Of a stretch of DNA of 64,000 nucleotides, positions 62,911-64,000 are shown piece by piece. The notes under the pieces were generated by a model. It did not search any database. It was not told the DNA's origin and worked only from the letters and a program-made list of their open reading frames with translations. This DNA is from Hydrogenophaga sp. PAMC20947 (GTDB lineage Bacteria; Pseudomonadota; Gammaproteobacteria; Burkholderiales; Burkholderiaceae_C), in assembly GCF_004795855.1 (NCBI RefSeq), contig NZ_CP039252.1, forward strand, positions 620,001-684,000, in the 5' to 3' direction. How positions within the stretch are numbered: the stretch's first letter is position 1; each line of letters opens with the position of its first letter. Made by a program: the position numbers and the translations under genes.

Positions 62911-63048
62911 ATGGACATCAACGATCTGCGCAGCGCGATAACCGTCGTCAGTTTGCTGACCTTCGTGGGCATTGTTGCCTGGGCTTGGTCCCGTCGCAAC
63001 CAGGCGGATTTTGACGAGGCAGCGCAGCTGCCTTTCCAGGACGAATAA
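62911..63048 (+). CDS. ccoQ: Cbb3 oxidase subunit IV (CcoQ-like)
   Basis: A 45-residue single-helix protein (AITVVSLLTFVGIVAWAWSRRN) with an acidic tail (ADFDEAAQLPFQDE), between ccoO and ccoP. Position and sequence fit CcoQ, which stabilises the oxidase complex. AAGGAG precedes ATG by 8 bases. Confidence 0.92.
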   Translation: MDINDLRSAITVVSLLTFVGIVAWAWSRRNQADFDEAAQLPFQDE

Positions 63049-63074
63049 AACCCGCTACGAACAAGAGAAACATC

Positions 63075-63989
63075 ATGAGCGACTTTACGAGCGAATTCTG
63101 GAACTACTACGTGATCGGCTTGGTCACCCTGAGCATCATCGCTTGCGCGGTATTGCTGTGGATCAGTGGCACCACCAAGGTGGTTTCAGCGGCTGACAAC
63201 ACCACGGGCCACGTGTGGGATGGTGATTTGCGTGAAATGAACAACCCTCTGCCAAGGTGGTGGGTCTACTTGTTCATCATCACGGTGATTTTTGCCTTTG
63301 TGTATGGTGCCCTTTACCCCACGTTTGGGCGCTACCAGGGCTTGCTGGGCTGGTCTTCTGCCGGTCAACACGCGGCGGAAGTCAAGAAGGTTGAAGCTGC
63401 GATCGCACCGATCTATGCGAAGTTCGATGGCATGACCCCAGAACAAATGGCCGGGGATTCCCAGGCCATGGCTATCGGTGAGCGTTTGTTCATGAACTAT
63501 TGCGCGCAGTGCCACGGTTCTGATGCTCGCGGAGCCAAGGCTTTTCCTAACCTGACCGATGGCGACTGGCTCGGCGCTGGCGATCACGCGTACATCAAAA
63601 CCACCATCACCCAGGGCCGTACCGGCGTGATGCCTCCCATGGCCGCCGCTGTTGGTAACGCTGATGACGTCCGCAATGTGGCGAACTATGTGCTGAGCCT
63701 TTCAGGCAGCCCGCATGACAGCATTCGTGCCTCTCAGGGCAAGTTGAAATTCGCGGCTTGTGCCGCGTGTCATGGACAGGACGGCAAAGGTATGGCGGCC
63801 ATTGGTGCCCCCAACCTGAGCGATGGTGTCTGGTTGCATGGCTGGGGGGAAGAGGCCATTATTTCGGCGGTCAACAAAGGCTTCACCAATGCCATGCCTG
63901 CACAGGCGGCCTTGTTGAATGAAGAGCAGATCAATGTCCTGGCGTCCTACGTCTGGGGCATGTCCAACAAGTCTGTCGCTGCCAACTGA
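63075..63989 (+). CDS. ccoP: Cbb3-type oxidase subunit III, diheme cytochrome c
   Basis: A 304-residue diheme subunit. Two N-terminal helices (about 9-31 and 62-80) are followed by heme motifs CAQCHG and CAACHG, with Met-ligand candidates in GVMPPMA and NAMPAQAALL. It receives electrons from soluble cytochrome c or the bc1 complex. The gene is complete, 11 bases from the window end; the next cco assembly genes lie outside. Confidence 0.97.
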   Translation: MSDFTSEFWNYYVIGLVTLSIIACAVLLWISGTTKVVSAADNTTGHVWDGDLREMNNPLPRWWVYLFIITVIFAFVYGALYPTFGRYQGLLGWSSAGQHAAEVKKVEAAIAPIYAKFDGMTPEQMAGDSQAMAIGERLFMNYCAQCHGSDARGAKAFPNLTDGDWLGAGDHAYIKTTITQGRTGVMPPMAAAVGNADDVRNVANYVLSLSGSPHDSIRASQGKLKFAACAACHGQDGKGMAAIGAPNLSDGVWLHGWGEEAIISAVNKGFTNAMPAQAALLNEEQINVLASYVWGMSNKSVAAN

Positions 63990-64000
63990 GCGTTTTCTTG

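Noticed and set aside
1..64000. Prophage, insertion sequence or integrated island
   Set aside because: No transposase, integrase, terminal inverted repeats or phage structural genes were found, and the tRNA genes show no repeated 3' fragments nearby.

Overview
The window reads as one chromosomal segment of a high-GC betaproteobacterium, most likely Burkholderiales and close to Comamonadaceae (Hydrogenophaga-like). The clues are a Bug-type solute-binding gene, an OpuA/ProU-type system with a lipoprotein binding protein, hpnCDE squalene genes, a small Trp-rich protein of the TIGR04438 type, FNR-boxed cbb3 oxidase genes and GC-rich intergenic repeats. The genus is inference. There is no rRNA, CRISPR array, phage, integrase or transposase. 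Coding density is high, and no stretch over 300 bases lacks a gene or RNA.

Region by region. 1-886: 5' part of a Bug (TctC-like) binding protein and an Hsp15-type S4 protein, minus strand. 989-10466: a plus-strand locus with a sigma54 activator, a branched-chain-type ABC transporter (binding protein, two ATPases, two permeases), a secreted polyhydroxybutyrate (PHB) depolymerase between binding protein and ATPases, and an alpha/beta hydrolase at the end. 10481-13854: small lipoprotein, hemH, HAD phosphatase, FMN reductase and GST. 14096-17258: proX-proW-proV betaine-type uptake. 17337-24943: SH3b protein, Lon-related protease and hpnE/hpnD/hpnC, with a plus-strand secreted protein and ZIP transporter between hpnC and hpnD. 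25173-29448: RND efflux pair. 29527-36485: RpiR regulator, class III aminotransferase, TAXI-TRAP transporter and Asp/Glu-racemase-like enzyme. 36533-43241: tRNA-Leu, tig-clpP-clpX-lon, then tRNA-Gly, tRNA-Cys and tRNA-Leu. 43333-51948: DUF protein, MFS transporter, DUF4332 protein, murI, class I fumarase, YqhA-like protein, acs, cytochrome c and Trp-rich protein. 51991-57948: two divergent dihydroxy-acid dehydratases of different subtypes, lgt, crotonase and UspA. 58071-63989: ccoI-ccoS-ccoN-ccoO-ccoQ-ccoP with two FNR boxes.

Two groups look most worth following. The first is the sigma54-regulated PHB depolymerase/ABC transporter/hydrolase locus. It reads as a complete scavenging route for extracellular PHB: depolymerise, import, hydrolyse. 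A -24/-12 promoter lies directly behind the regulator gene. The second is the RpiR/aminotransferase/TAXI-TRAP/racemase-like island, which reads as uptake and catabolism of an unidentified amino compound; its racemase-like enzyme has only one of the two usual catalytic cysteines.

Regulatory patterns recur. Stem-loops separate all three binding-protein genes from their transporter partners. Heat-shock-like promoters with the same 13-nt spacer precede clpP and lon. The first FNR box is the exact reverse complement of the second. The 5' end of the second ABC ATPase gene overlaps a repeat element and lacks a convincing start codon.
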